Of a stretch of 8,811 nucleotides of DNA, positions 1 to 5,949 are shown in pieces. A program made the position numbers and the translations under genes. Numbering within the stretch: the first letter of the stretch is position 1; each line of letters starts with the position of its first letter. This DNA comes from Atribacterota bacterium (GTDB lineage: Bacteria > Atribacterota > Phoenicimicrobiia > Phoenicimicrobiales > Phoenicimicrobiaceae). Where the stretch lies: the NCBI GenBank assembly GCA_030599445.1, contig JAUVOA010000052.1, forward strand, positions 1 to 8,811, written 5' to 3'. Below the pieces are notes generated by a model. It was not told where the DNA came from and searched no databases. It saw only the letters and a list, made by a program, of their open reading frames with translations.

Positions 1-803
1 ATATAATATCTAATGAGATGGGAGTCAATATTAAGATGACTTCCGGCCCAGTTATTGAAAGAGCAGGAGACTTAGCAGCTATAGTTACTAATTTGCAGGA
101 AAATGATGTTTTATTTATTGATGAAATTCATCGACTGAATCGAGCAGTAGAGGAAATACTATATCCGGCTATGGAAGATTTCGAGTTAGATATTCTGATT
201 GGTAAGGGTCCAAGTGCTCGTTCTATACGTATAAGTTTACCAAAATTTACTCTTATAGGGGCCACAACTCGTACAGGACTAATTACCTCGCCCTTAAGAA
301 GCCGCTTCGGAGTTATAACTCGCGTTGGTTATTATCAGGAAAATGAACTGGAACAGATAGTAATAAGGTCTTCTATAATATTAAAAGTTAAAATAACCGA
401 AGAAGCAGCAAAAAAGATTTCTCTAAGATCAAGAGGCACCCCTCGTATTGCCAATAGACTTTTAAGAAGACTTCGTGATTATGCTCAAATAAAAGGCGAA
501 GGAGTTATTAACAAAGAAATCGCTGATTATGGTTTAAAAATGATGGAGATTGATGATTTCGGTTTGTGCGGTATAGATAAAAAATTATTACTTACTATAA
601 TAGAAAAATTTTCAGGCGGTCCGGTGGGACTGCAAACATTAGCAGCCTCCATCAGTGAAGATACGGACACTATTTGTGATGTGTATGAACCATATCTTTT
701 GCAAAAAGGTTTTCTTCATCGGACTCCCAAGGGAAGAGTAGCAACAGACTTAACTTATAAATATTTTGGCAAAAAAAGAGATACTCAGGGGAAATTGTTA
801 TAG
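1..803 (+). CDS. ruvB: Holliday junction branch migration ATPase RuvB (5' end missing)
   Basis: RuvB is the hexameric AAA+ motor that, with RuvA, drives branch migration of Holliday junctions during recombination and repair. The reading frame is open from base 3 with no start, so the gene begins before the window. About 266 residues are visible of a family length near 335. The missing part includes the Walker A loop, and the visible protein starts just after it. Walker B (LFIDEIH) lies at about nt 111-131, sensor 1 (IGATTRTG) follows, the arginine finger segment SPLRSRFG lies at 288-311, and sensor 2 (GTPRIANR) at 435-458. The C-terminal winged-helix part has GGPVGLQTLA and then the DNA-contacting HRTPKGR near 717-737. 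The C-terminus is complete and nothing looks broken. Placement beside a SpoIID-family gene and queA matches clostridial-type gene order. Confidence 0.97.
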   Translation, partial: IISNEMGVNIKMTSGPVIERAGDLAAIVTNLQENDVLFIDEIHRLNRAVEEILYPAMEDFELDILIGKGPSARSIRISLPKFTLIGATTRTGLITSPLRSRFGVITRVGYYQENELEQIVIRSSIILKVKITEEAAKKISLRSRGTPRIANRLLRRLRDYAQIKGEGVINKEIADYGLKMMEIDDFGLCGIDKKLLLTIIEKFSGGPVGLQTLAASISEDTDTICDVYEPYLLQKGFLHRTPKGRVATDLTYKYFGKKRDTQGKLL

Positions 804-808
804 AAAAA

Positions 809-864
809 TAGCGGATAGCGTAAGCATAATTAGTGTAGAGCGTACAGCGGATAGCGTATAGCAT
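809..864. repeat. Degenerate heptad repeat downstream of ruvB
   Basis: Eight near-copies of an AGCG-type word follow the ruvB stop. AGCG or a variant starts at 810, 817, about 824, 832, 839, 846, 853 and 860, so most steps are exactly seven bases, with one single-base slip after the second unit. The clearest units read TAGCGGA and TAGCGTA. The array runs straight into the hairpin at 862-882. The same word appears inverted in the queA-tgt and secF-recJ spacers. No coding frame is supported here. Confidence 0.7.
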
Positions 865-882
865 CACGGCGTTGCCGTGATG
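862..882. repeat. Perfect 9-bp hairpin with 3-base loop
   Basis: CATCACGGC at 862-870 and GCCGTGATG at 874-882 are exact reverse complements around the loop GTT. The stem is much richer in GC than its surroundings. No T-run follows on either strand (the + strand continues AGGAAAG), so it is not a standard intrinsic terminator, although it could still act as an RNA 3'-end structure for ruvB. It sits at the end of the heptad array. Confidence 0.8.
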
Positions 883-936
883 AGGAAAGAAAAAGAAAAG
901 GAAATACAAAGACATAATATAAAAAGTATCTCGACC

Positions 937-964
937 TTCATGCTACTACACACTATAGCATGAA
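937..964. repeat. 9-bp inverted repeat upstream of spoIID
   Basis: TTCATGCTA at 937-945 and TAGCATGAA at 956-964 are exact reverse complements around a 10-base loop. The right arm ends 26 bases before the spoIID ribosome binding site, so if transcribed it would form a hairpin in the 5' leader. There is no T-run after it. A role in spoIID expression or in mRNA processing is only inference. Confidence 0.6.
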
Positions 965-990
965 AGAAGTACGAACGAAGAATTAAAAAA

Positions 991-996
991 GAGGAG
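991..996 (+). promoter_or_regulatory. Ribosome binding site deciding the TTG start of the spoIID-family gene
   Basis: GAGGAG lies nine bases before TTG at 1006. An in-frame TGA at 1003-1005 excludes any earlier start. Starting at this TTG gives a complete signal peptide. Confidence 0.8.
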
Positions 997-1005
997 ATAG
1001 GTTGA

Positions 1006-2403
1006 TTGATAAAGTTAAACATAGGAAAAACTAATAAATTTTTTTTATTTTTAGGAATATGTATTTTTTCACTGCTCATATCTAATAATGATATCTTATC
1101 AGCAGAAAAACAGCCAATACTTCGAGTGGGTATATTCTTAAATCAAACAGAGATCAATATAGGCGGAGATGGTGCTTTTAAGATTTACAATTTAAAATCA
1201 AACAATCTTGTAAGTGAAGAAGTCAATAAAATAATTAAAATATTGCTGCATGATAAGGGAATAGAGATTTTGGGGAAAGGTGTTTATTCTGGTCCTATTA
1301 CAATTGTTCCGGTAGGAAACACTAAAATTATAATAGTGTTTAATGGACAAAAGTATCACTATCGAGGAAACATCGAGATAGATTTTGATAAAGAGCATAA
1401 AAAATTGAATGTTATCAATATCATCGGTATTGAGGAATATCTTTATGGTGTTCTAAAGAAAGAAATTTCTCCACGCTGGCCGGCAGAAGCCTTAAAGACC
1501 CAAGCGATTGCAGCAAGAACCTTTGCTATCTTTAATATGAATAAATATATTGATGAAGGTTATAATATTTGTGCCTCTACCAATAGCCAAGCTTACGGAG
1601 GAGTGAATCACGAGGACCCCTTAACTAATAAGGCCGTTGACGAAACTCGAGGGGTGATTATGACCTATAAAGGCAAGCCTATTAATGCGGTTTATCATTC
1701 TGATAGTGGAGGATACACAGAAGATAGTGAGAATGTTTGGGGAAGTTTTTTACCTTATTTAAGAAGTGTAAAATCAAAATTTGAAGAGAAAGTTTTTCCT
1801 CCGTATCACACCTGGACCTGCTCTATAGATGAGAAGGATTTAACAAAAAAACTGCAAAAACAAGGTTATACGATAAATTCAGTTGTTTCCATTGAACCAG
1901 TTAATAAAAGTGAAACCGGCAGGATAAGTGAGTTAGCTTTTATTACTAACAATAATGAAGTTATTAATATGAAAGCTAATAATTTTAGGAGCCTAATAGG
2001 GGTAGATTTGATCAGGAGCACACTTTTTAGTATCAAGGTAATCGGGGAAGAAATAAATATTGCGAAAGATACGGAAGATAAAAAGGAAATTGAGGACAAA
2101 GAAGAGCAAAGACAGTCAACGAAAGAAATTTTAGAACAGAAGAAAGACTGGACCATTAAGGAATTGCTCGAATTGATGATGAAAAGGAAAGAAGAAAGAG
2201 AAAAGGAAAAAGTAGAGAAAATACCAAAAGTAGAAATTGTAAAATCAAACACTCCTTTCACCTTTATATTTTCTGGATCAGGAAATGGGCATGGTGTTGG
2301 AATGTCGCAATGGGGTGCATATGGCATGGCAATTCAAGGATTCAGCTATCAAGATATTTTAAAATATTATTATCAGGGTATAAATATTATAAAAAAATAT
2401 TAA
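1006..2403 (+). CDS. SpoIID/LytB-family exported peptidoglycan protein
   Basis: This 465-residue protein belongs to the SpoIID/LytB family, whose sporulation member SpoIID is a lytic transglycosylase that cleaves glycan strands stripped of stem peptides. Residues 1-33 look like a signal peptide (KTNK, a hydrophobic run, then a likely cut after LSA). The family core is clear: GIEEYLYGVL at 141-150, KKEISPRWPAEALKTQA from 151 with E153 at the likely catalytic glutamate position, AARTFAI at 169-175, HSDSGGYTE at 231-239, and GNGHGVGMSQWGAYG at 426-440 near the C-terminus. Between the two parts, residues about 348-412 form a strongly charged Lys/Glu-rich stretch with probable coiled coil, an insert compared with compact family members. 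The start is TTG. queA begins 21 bases downstream, so the two are probably co-transcribed. Presence of this family does not prove sporulation, because LytB-like members occur in non-spore-formers. Confidence 0.92.
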   Translation: MIKLNIGKTNKFFLFLGICIFSLLISNNDILSAEKQPILRVGIFLNQTEINIGGDGAFKIYNLKSNNLVSEEVNKIIKILLHDKGIEILGKGVYSGPITIVPVGNTKIIIVFNGQKYHYRGNIEIDFDKEHKKLNVINIIGIEEYLYGVLKKEISPRWPAEALKTQAIAARTFAIFNMNKYIDEGYNICASTNSQAYGGVNHEDPLTNKAVDETRGVIMTYKGKPINAVYHSDSGGYTEDSENVWGSFLPYLRSVKSKFEEKVFPPYHTWTCSIDEKDLTKKLQKQGYTINSVVSIEPVNKSETGRISELAFITNNNEVINMKANNFRSLIGVDLIRSTLFSIKVIGEEINIAKDTEDKKEIEDKEEQRQSTKEILEQKKDWTIKELLELMMKRKEEREKEKVEKIPKVEIVKSNTPFTFIFSGSGNGHGVGMSQWGAYGMAIQGFSYQDILKYYYQGINIIKKY

Positions 2404-2424
2404 AAGTAGACAGATGAGTGGAAA

Positions 2425-3453
2425 ATGAAATTAGAAGAATTTGATTATTATCTTCCTTTGGGTTTTATCGCCCAAAAGCCGATTAAACCAAGAGATCGTA
2501 GCCGTTTGATGGTCTTAAATCGACCTAGGAAAAAAATTCAACACAAAATTTTTAAAGACATTAAAGATTATTTTAAAAAAGGCGATCTTTTAGTTTTAAA
2601 TAATACCAAAGTTTTGCCGGCAAGATTATATGGTTTTAAAGAAAAAACTAAAGGAAAAGTAGAGGTTTTAGTTCTTAAATCTATAAAGGATAGATATTGG
2701 GAAGCATTAGTAAAGCCGGGAAAGATTGTTCATTCAGGTACTAAAATAATTTTTGGACCTGAATTAGAGGGGATAGTAGGAGGTAAAAATGAAGAGAAGG
2801 GTAGTTACTTTATCCAATTTAATTTTAAGGGTAATTTTAAAAAAATATTAAATAAAATAGGACAAATGCCTACCCCGCCTTATATTAAAGAAGAATTAAA
2901 GACAGGAAATGACTATCAAACGGTTTATGCTGCCCAAGATGGCTCAATCGCTGCTCCTACCGCCGGACTTCATTTTACAAAATCTTTACTAAAGGAACTT
3001 ACCCATAAAGGAATCGAAATAGTATATTTAACTTTACACGTAGGTCGAGGAACTTTTGAGCCTATAAGAACTTTAAAAGTTGAAGAACATAAAATGGATT
3101 CTGAGTATTATTCTATTTCTTCTGATGTTGCTCAAAAAATTAATCAAGCCCGGAGCGAAAAAAGGCGGGTTATTTCGGTAGGAACAACCACAACTCGTAC
3201 CCTGGAATCTGCTTTTAATTTTGATCAAGATAGAATTATAAGCGGTAACAATTGGAGTGATATATTTATCTATCCCGGATATAAATTTAAGATCGTAGAT
3301 GTGTTAATTACTAATTTTCATCTTCCCCAATCGACTCCTTTAATGCTTGCAGCTGCCTTTACCGGAAAGGATTTTATTTTTAGGGCATACCGGGAAGCAA
3401 TTAAAGAAAATTATAGGTTCTATAGTTTCGGAGATGCGATGATTATTGTATAG
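2425..3453 (+). CDS. queA: tRNA preQ1(34) S-adenosylmethionine ribosyltransferase-isomerase QueA
   Basis: QueA transfers and isomerises the ribosyl part of S-adenosylmethionine onto 7-aminomethyl-7-deazaguanine in tRNA, giving epoxyqueuosine, the next-to-last step of queuosine synthesis. At 342 residues it is full length for the family. Motifs in order: FDYYLP near the N-terminus, LNNTKVLPARL at 58-68, GQMPTPPYI at 146-154, GSIAAPTAGLHFT at 173-185, TLHVGRGTFEPI at 203-214, EEHKMD at 220-225, SVGTTTTRTLES at 251-262, NFHLPQSTPLMLAAAF at 287-302 and the terminal SFGDAM at 334-339. The start is ATG, and the upstream ribosome site (GAGTGG) is weak. The gene follows the SpoIID-family gene by 21 bases and acts on the product that Tgt, encoded next, places in tRNA. 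Its TAG stop is also the first three bases of a heptad repeat array. Confidence 0.98.
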   Translation: MKLEEFDYYLPLGFIAQKPIKPRDRSRLMVLNRPRKKIQHKIFKDIKDYFKKGDLLVLNNTKVLPARLYGFKEKTKGKVEVLVLKSIKDRYWEALVKPGKIVHSGTKIIFGPELEGIVGGKNEEKGSYFIQFNFKGNFKKILNKIGQMPTPPYIKEELKTGNDYQTVYAAQDGSIAAPTAGLHFTKSLLKELTHKGIEIVYLTLHVGRGTFEPIRTLKVEEHKMDSEYYSISSDVAQKINQARSEKRRVISVGTTTTRTLESAFNFDQDRIISGNNWSDIFIYPGYKFKIVDVLITNFHLPQSTPLMLAAAFTGKDFIFRAYREAIKENYRFYSFGDAMIIV

Positions 3454-3478
3454 TCGTTAGTCGTTAGTGAATAGTTGT
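3451..3478. repeat. Four-unit heptad array overlapping the queA stop
   Basis: Units of exactly seven bases start at 3451, 3458, 3465 and 3472. The first two are identical (TAGTCGT) and all four begin TAGT. The queA stop codon TAG is the beginning of unit one, so the array starts at the end of the coding sequence without any spacer. Confidence 0.8.
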
Positions 3479-3524
3479 TAACAAAGAGAAAATATAGAGA
3501 ATAAATGCAAGTACATATTGGCAT

Positions 3525-3612
3525 GAAGCGTTAAGCGTATGGTATATATAGCGAAAAACGAAAAGCGCAAAACGCAAAGACATAACTTAAAATTCAAAAT
3601 TAAAGACAAAAT
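3525..3612. repeat. Heptad repeat with GCGAAAA-type words
   Basis: After two related units GAAGCGT (3525) and TAAGCGT (3532), a seven-base register runs from 3550 to about 3612. Units at 3550, 3557, 3564 and 3571 differ from their neighbours by one or two bases (for example AGCGAAA then AACGAAA). Units at 3585, 3592 and 3599 are ACTTAAA, ATTCAAA and ATTAAAG types. The 28 bases at 3546-3573 recur at 8119-8146 with a single mismatch, and much of the block recurs inverted at 3761-3797. Confidence 0.75.
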
Positions 3613-3639
3613 CGACTTGGAGATCGAAAAACTAAGCAC

Positions 3640-3695
3640 GTAATATGTAATATGTAACAAGCGATAAGTAAATAAATTGAATTCAGAAGTCAGAG
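3640..3695. repeat. Heptad repeat with GTAATAT and GTCAGAG-type words
   Basis: Seven-base units start at 3640, 3647 (both GTAATAT), 3654, 3661, 3668, 3675, 3682 and 3689. The word changes along the array from GTAATAT to TTCAGAA and GTCAGAG. Similar ATTCAGAA/AGTCAG words occur in the tgt-yajC spacer at 5069-5086 and, inverted, at 5294-5311. No gene is seen. Confidence 0.6.
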
Positions 3696-3724
3696 GAAGG
3701 GACAAACCTTGATGTAGCCAAGAA

Positions 3725-3743
3725 GATAAACATTTCGTTTATC
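3725..3743. repeat. 7-bp hairpin in the queA-tgt spacer
   Basis: GATAAAC at 3725-3731 and GTTTATC at 3737-3743 are exact reverse complements around the five-base loop ATTTC. No T-run follows, so it is a weak terminator candidate at best. Confidence 0.5.
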
Positions 3744-3760
3744 AACTATACGCTAAAGAG

Positions 3761-3816
3761 GTTTTGAGTTTTGAATTATGGTTTTTCGCTTTTAGCTTTA
3801 AATTTTTAATTTATCA
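3761..3816. repeat. Inverted copy of the GCGAAAA-type heptad block
   Basis: Seven-base units start at 3761 and 3768 (both GTTTTGA), then 3775, 3782, 3789, 3796, 3803 and 3810. Read on the - strand this matches the block at 3550-3599: 3780-3797 matches 3550-3567 at 14 of 18 bases, and 3769-3780 matches 3581-3584 joined to 3592-3599 at 12 of 12 once one complete seven-base unit (3585-3591) is skipped. The remainder of the 437-base spacer up to tgt is AT-rich, with no recognised promoter or riboswitch. Confidence 0.7.
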
Positions 3817-3874
3817 CAAACTGGTATATATACTAAAATAATAAATAAATTATCAATTGATTAAAATGTAAATT

Positions 3875-3880
3875 AAGAGG
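3875..3880 (+). promoter_or_regulatory. Ribosome binding site deciding the TTG start of tgt
   Basis: AAGAGG lies ten bases before TTG at 3891. No in-frame ATG or GTG occurs nearby, and the TTG start gives the usual Tgt N-terminus (M-T-I-K-F-E-V). Confidence 0.7.
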
Positions 3881-3890
3881 TTATACATAT

Positions 3891-5000
3891 TTGACAATTA
3901 AATTCGAAGTGATAAAAGAATGTAGAAAGACCAAGGCAAGACTGGGAAAGTTATATACTTCTCATGGAATAATTGACACCCCAGTTTTTATGCCGGTAGG
4001 CACTCAGGCCACAGTTAAAGCTATGACCCCTCGAGAATTAGAGAGATTAGGTATTCAGATTATTTTAAGTAATTCTTATCATCTGTATTTAAGACTCGGG
4101 TATAATTTGATTGCTCAAGTTGGTGGTTTGCATAAATTTATGGCTTGGAAAGGGGCTATATTAACTGACAGTGGAGGTTTCCAGATTTTCAGTTTAGGAG
4201 AACTAAACAAGATAAGTGATGAAGGAGTATTTTTTAATTCTCACATTGATGGATCTACGCATTTTATAAATCCCGAAAAGGCGATGGAAATTCAAATGGC
4301 TTTAGGTTCTGATATTGCTATGGCTTTTGATGAATGTATATCTTATCCTGCTGGAAAATATCAGGTTGAAACTGCCGCTCAAAGAACCATTCAATGGGCT
4401 AAGAGGTGTAAAGAAGCACACTATAGCACTAGCCAGAGTTTATTCGGAATTGTTCAGGGAGGCGCCTTTAAAGACTTAAGAATTGAAAATGCTAGCAAGT
4501 TAGTAGAATTAGATTTTCCTGGATATGCAATAGGGGGATTAAGCGTAGGCGAACCAAAATCGCTAATGTATGAAATTCTAGATTGTACAGTTCCTTGTTT
4601 GCCTAACAATAAACCCCGATATTTAATGGGGGTGGGAGCACCTCAAAGCATAATAGAAGGAATCACAAGAGGGGTTGATATGTTCGATTGTGTTTTGCCT
4701 ACCAGAAACGCCAGAAATGGTTCCTTGTTTACTTCTTTTGGTAAGTTATCTATAAGTAATGCTAAATACAAGGATGATTTTGCACCATTAGATAATAAAT
4801 GCCAGTGTTATACTTGCCAGAATTTTACCAGGGCTTATTTACGTCATCTATACATGTCCAAAGAAATGCTTGCTTCAATTTTAGGGACTATCCACAATCT
4901 TTATTTTATGTCTTCTTTAATGAAAAATATAAGATTAGCTTTATTAAAAGATAGATTATTAGAATTTAAGAAAGAATTTCTTTCTAATTTTTTGAGCTAA
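3891..5000 (+). CDS. tgt: tRNA-guanine transglycosylase Tgt (bacterial type)
   Basis: Tgt swaps guanine 34 of the anticodon of GUN tRNAs for the queuosine precursor preQ1, and QueA then modifies that base. The 369-residue protein is complete. PVFMPVGTQ lies at 31-39, TDSGGFQ at 92-98 with D93, the substrate-pocket DEC at 147-149, GIVQGG at 186-191, GGLSVGE at 215-221, and GVDMFDCVLPTRNARNG from 261 with D266 as the expected nucleophile. The zinc site C304, C306, C309 and H335 is intact. The spacing matches the E. coli residues D89/D264 and C302/C304/C307/H333 closely. The segment NSYHLYLRLG has Leu where most homologues have Pro (LRPG), a minor variation. The start is TTG. It is separated from queA by 437 bases of repeats, so tgt may need its own promoter, which I could not identify. 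Confidence 0.98.
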   Translation: MTIKFEVIKECRKTKARLGKLYTSHGIIDTPVFMPVGTQATVKAMTPRELERLGIQIILSNSYHLYLRLGYNLIAQVGGLHKFMAWKGAILTDSGGFQIFSLGELNKISDEGVFFNSHIDGSTHFINPEKAMEIQMALGSDIAMAFDECISYPAGKYQVETAAQRTIQWAKRCKEAHYSTSQSLFGIVQGGAFKDLRIENASKLVELDFPGYAIGGLSVGEPKSLMYEILDCTVPCLPNNKPRYLMGVGAPQSIIEGITRGVDMFDCVLPTRNARNGSLFTSFGKLSISNAKYKDDFAPLDNKCQCYTCQNFTRAYLRHLYMSKEMLASILGTIHNLYFMSSLMKNIRLALLKDRLLEFKKEFLSNFLS

Positions 5001-5031
5001 CTGTTTACATAAATGGAAGCCGGAATATAAC

Positions 5032-5354
5032 TAGTATCGAGTATTGTGTATCGAGTATTGCGTTAGGAAAATCAGAATTCAAGAGTGGAGACACGACGTA
5101 TTATACCCAAAGTAGAACAGGAGTTCCGCCTGTCTATTGGTAGTTAGCATTAATACAAGTTATTAGTTTATAGTTTTTAGTTTTGCTATACGCCTACCTT
5201 AGAAATAAATAGTTAATTAATTCTTAACTGGTAGACTGGCTGGTAAACTAGTTAACCGGGTAACTGTATAACTATATACGAGATACGAATTTGACTCCTG
5301 ATTTCAGATTTCTACCCTATTAACGCAATACACGATACGATATACGCGATACGA
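5032..5354. mobile_element. MITE-like non-coding element with long inverted ends (putative)
   Basis: The tgt-yajC spacer (438 bases) is largely filled by this 323-base unit. Its outer 34 bases (5032-5065) match the reverse complement of 5321-5354 at 28 of 34 positions. After a few unmatched bases, 5069-5086 matches the reverse complement of 5294-5311 at 15 of 18. Inside, both arms and core show seven-base periodicity, for example units at 5159, 5166, 5173 and 5180 (each starting GTT) and a continuous register from 5227 to 5352. A small hairpin (ACAGG 5117-5121, CCTGT 5129-5133) lies in the left half. There is no open reading frame for a transposase, and I see no clear target-site duplication, so mobility is inference. 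Confidence 0.55.
5227..5352. repeat. Eighteen-unit continuous heptad register
   Basis: From 5227, 18 consecutive seven-base units keep one register without a slip. Neighbours often share four to six bases: ACTGGTA then GACTGGC; ATACGAG then ATACGAA (5276, 5283); ACGATAC, then GATATAC, then GCGATAC (5332-5352). The word drifts from ACTGG-type to ATACG-type along the array. Some adjacent pairs in the middle share little. Confidence 0.65.
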
Positions 5355-5363
5355 AAAAATAAT

Positions 5364-5392
5364 TTGCTAAATAAAATAAAATTATGTATAAT
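5364..5392 (+). promoter_or_regulatory. Promoter of yajC (sigma-70 type)
   Basis: The -35 box TTGCTA (5364-5369) is followed by a 17-base spacer and a perfect -10 box TATAAT (5387-5392). Transcription would start near 5399, leaving a leader of about 40 bases before the yajC ATG. The promoter begins ten bases after the end of the inverted-repeat element. Confidence 0.75.
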
Positions 5393-5420
5393 TTAGAAGA
5401 TATTTTTTAAAATTAAAACG

Positions 5421-5427
5421 AAAGGTG
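5421..5427 (+). promoter_or_regulatory. Ribosome binding site deciding the yajC start
   Basis: AAAGGTG matches the AAAGGAGG anti-SD target at six of seven positions and lies 11 bases before ATG at 5439. A possible in-frame GTG at 5427 overlaps this site and so is an unlikely start. Confidence 0.65.
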
Positions 5428-5438
5428 TGATTAAAAAA

Positions 5439-5699
5439 ATGGAAGCTCTTCAACAATTTTTACCTTTAATTATTATTTTTGGTATATTTTATTTTATCCT
5501 TATTCGTCCTCAGCAGCAAAAACAAAAAAAACATAAATCAATGTTAGGTAGCCTGCAAAAAGGGGATAAGGTCATTACCATTGGCGGTGTTTACGGAATT
5601 ATCAAAGATATCAAAGGCGAAACCTTAACCTTAGAGATTGCCAAGGATGTAGTTATAAATACTACACGTAATGCTATCGGGGTTAAAAGGGAAAAATAA
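5439..5699 (+). CDS. yajC: Sec translocon accessory protein YajC
   Basis: YajC is a small single-span membrane protein that associates with SecD and SecF beside the SecYEG channel. With the ATG start it has 86 residues, normal for the family. MEALQQF precedes one hydrophobic segment (about residues 7-23, LPLIIIFGIFYFILI), then the hallmark RPQQQKQKKHK, then the cytoplasmic part with LQKGDKVITIGGVYGII and a short basic tail. The longer GTG start at 5427 would add four residues (M-I-K-K) but would overlap the ribosome site. It has its own good promoter upstream and a strong terminator downstream, so it seems transcribed apart from secDF although adjacent to it. Confidence 0.95.
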   Translation: MEALQQFLPLIIIFGIFYFILIRPQQQKQKKHKSMLGSLQKGDKVITIGGVYGIIKDIKGETLTLEIAKDVVINTTRNAIGVKREK

Positions 5700-5758
5700 T
5701 ACCACAAAGTATTTTTTAAAAAGGAAAGAAAATATATAGAGATAATAATAACAATAAT

Positions 5759-5803
5759 AATTTAAAGGCAGGTATCTATTTTATACCTGCCTTTAAATTT
5801 TAG
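5759..5803 (+). terminator. Strong intrinsic terminator after yajC
   Basis: A 17-base left arm (5759-5775) pairs perfectly with 5783-5799 around a 7-base loop. The GC-rich core is GGCAGGTAT against ATACCTGCC. T-rich sequence (TTTAAATTTTAG) overlaps and follows the right arm. It lies 59 bases after the yajC stop. The outer stem is AT, and the - strand side is also T-rich, so it may work in both directions. Confidence 0.9.
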
Positions 5804-5818
5804 TATATTAATCGGAGA

Positions 5819-5857
5819 AGTATTTTCTTAAGTATTCTCGTTGACAAAGAAAATACT
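5819..5857. promoter_or_regulatory. 11-bp inverted repeat over the secD promoter (putative operator)
   Basis: AGTATTTTCTT at 5819-5829 and AAGAAAATACT at 5847-5857 are exact reverse complements separated by 17 bases. The interval contains the -35 box, and the right arm lies between the -35 and -10 boxes. Since it lies upstream of the predicted transcription start, a protein-binding DNA site is more likely than an RNA hairpin. No regulator can be named. Confidence 0.5.
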
Positions 5858-5870
5858 ATAATATTATAAT
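5841..5870 (+). promoter_or_regulatory. Promoter of secDF (sigma-70 type)
   Basis: Perfect boxes TTGACA (5841-5846) and TATAAT (5865-5870) are separated by 18 bases. An overlapping TTATAA at 5864 would give a 17-base spacer. The expected leader is about 70 bases and AT-rich. It follows the yajC terminator directly. Confidence 0.85.
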
Positions 5871-5949
5871 AATAAAGTTAAAGAATTTTATAGTGATATA
5901 TAATAAAAAATATAAAAGGTAAGAAAAATTAGAAAGAGAGGATTTTTAT

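Noticed and set aside
862..882. Intrinsic terminator for ruvB.
   Set aside because: The stem is strong but neither strand has a T-run directly after it.
1866..2327. Open - strand frame inside the SpoIID-family gene, and similar ones at 6219-6653, 6711-6965 and 7558-7839.
   Set aside because: They lie antisense to clear conserved genes, their translations show no recognisable domain, and they lack their own ribosome sites as far as I can see.
2414..2428. Four-codon ATG...TGA frame ending at the queA start, as a possible translational coupling peptide.
   Set aside because: It is too short, has no ribosome site, and is easily explained by chance.
3504..3533. Nine-codon frame in the queA-tgt spacer.
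   Set aside because: No ribosome site and no conserved content; it lies at the edge of the repeat block.
3451..3819. CRISPR array in the repeat-rich spacer.
   Set aside because: There are no long identical repeats with unique spacers of constant length; the units are seven bases and drift.
3756..3890. Possible preQ1 riboswitch before tgt, suggested by AGAGGTT at 3758 and by AAAAACTAA-like sequence at 3627.
   Set aside because: The pairing partner CCTCT and the preQ1-I loop layout are missing, and the two fragments are about 120 bases apart in the wrong order.
3891..3919. TTGACA at the tgt start resembles a -35 box.
   Set aside because: No TATAAT-like box lies 16-18 bases downstream, and the site is the start codon region of tgt.
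5427..5429. GTG as the yajC start.
   Set aside because: It overlaps the only good ribosome site; ATG at 5439 has suitable spacing and matches the usual YajC N-terminus.
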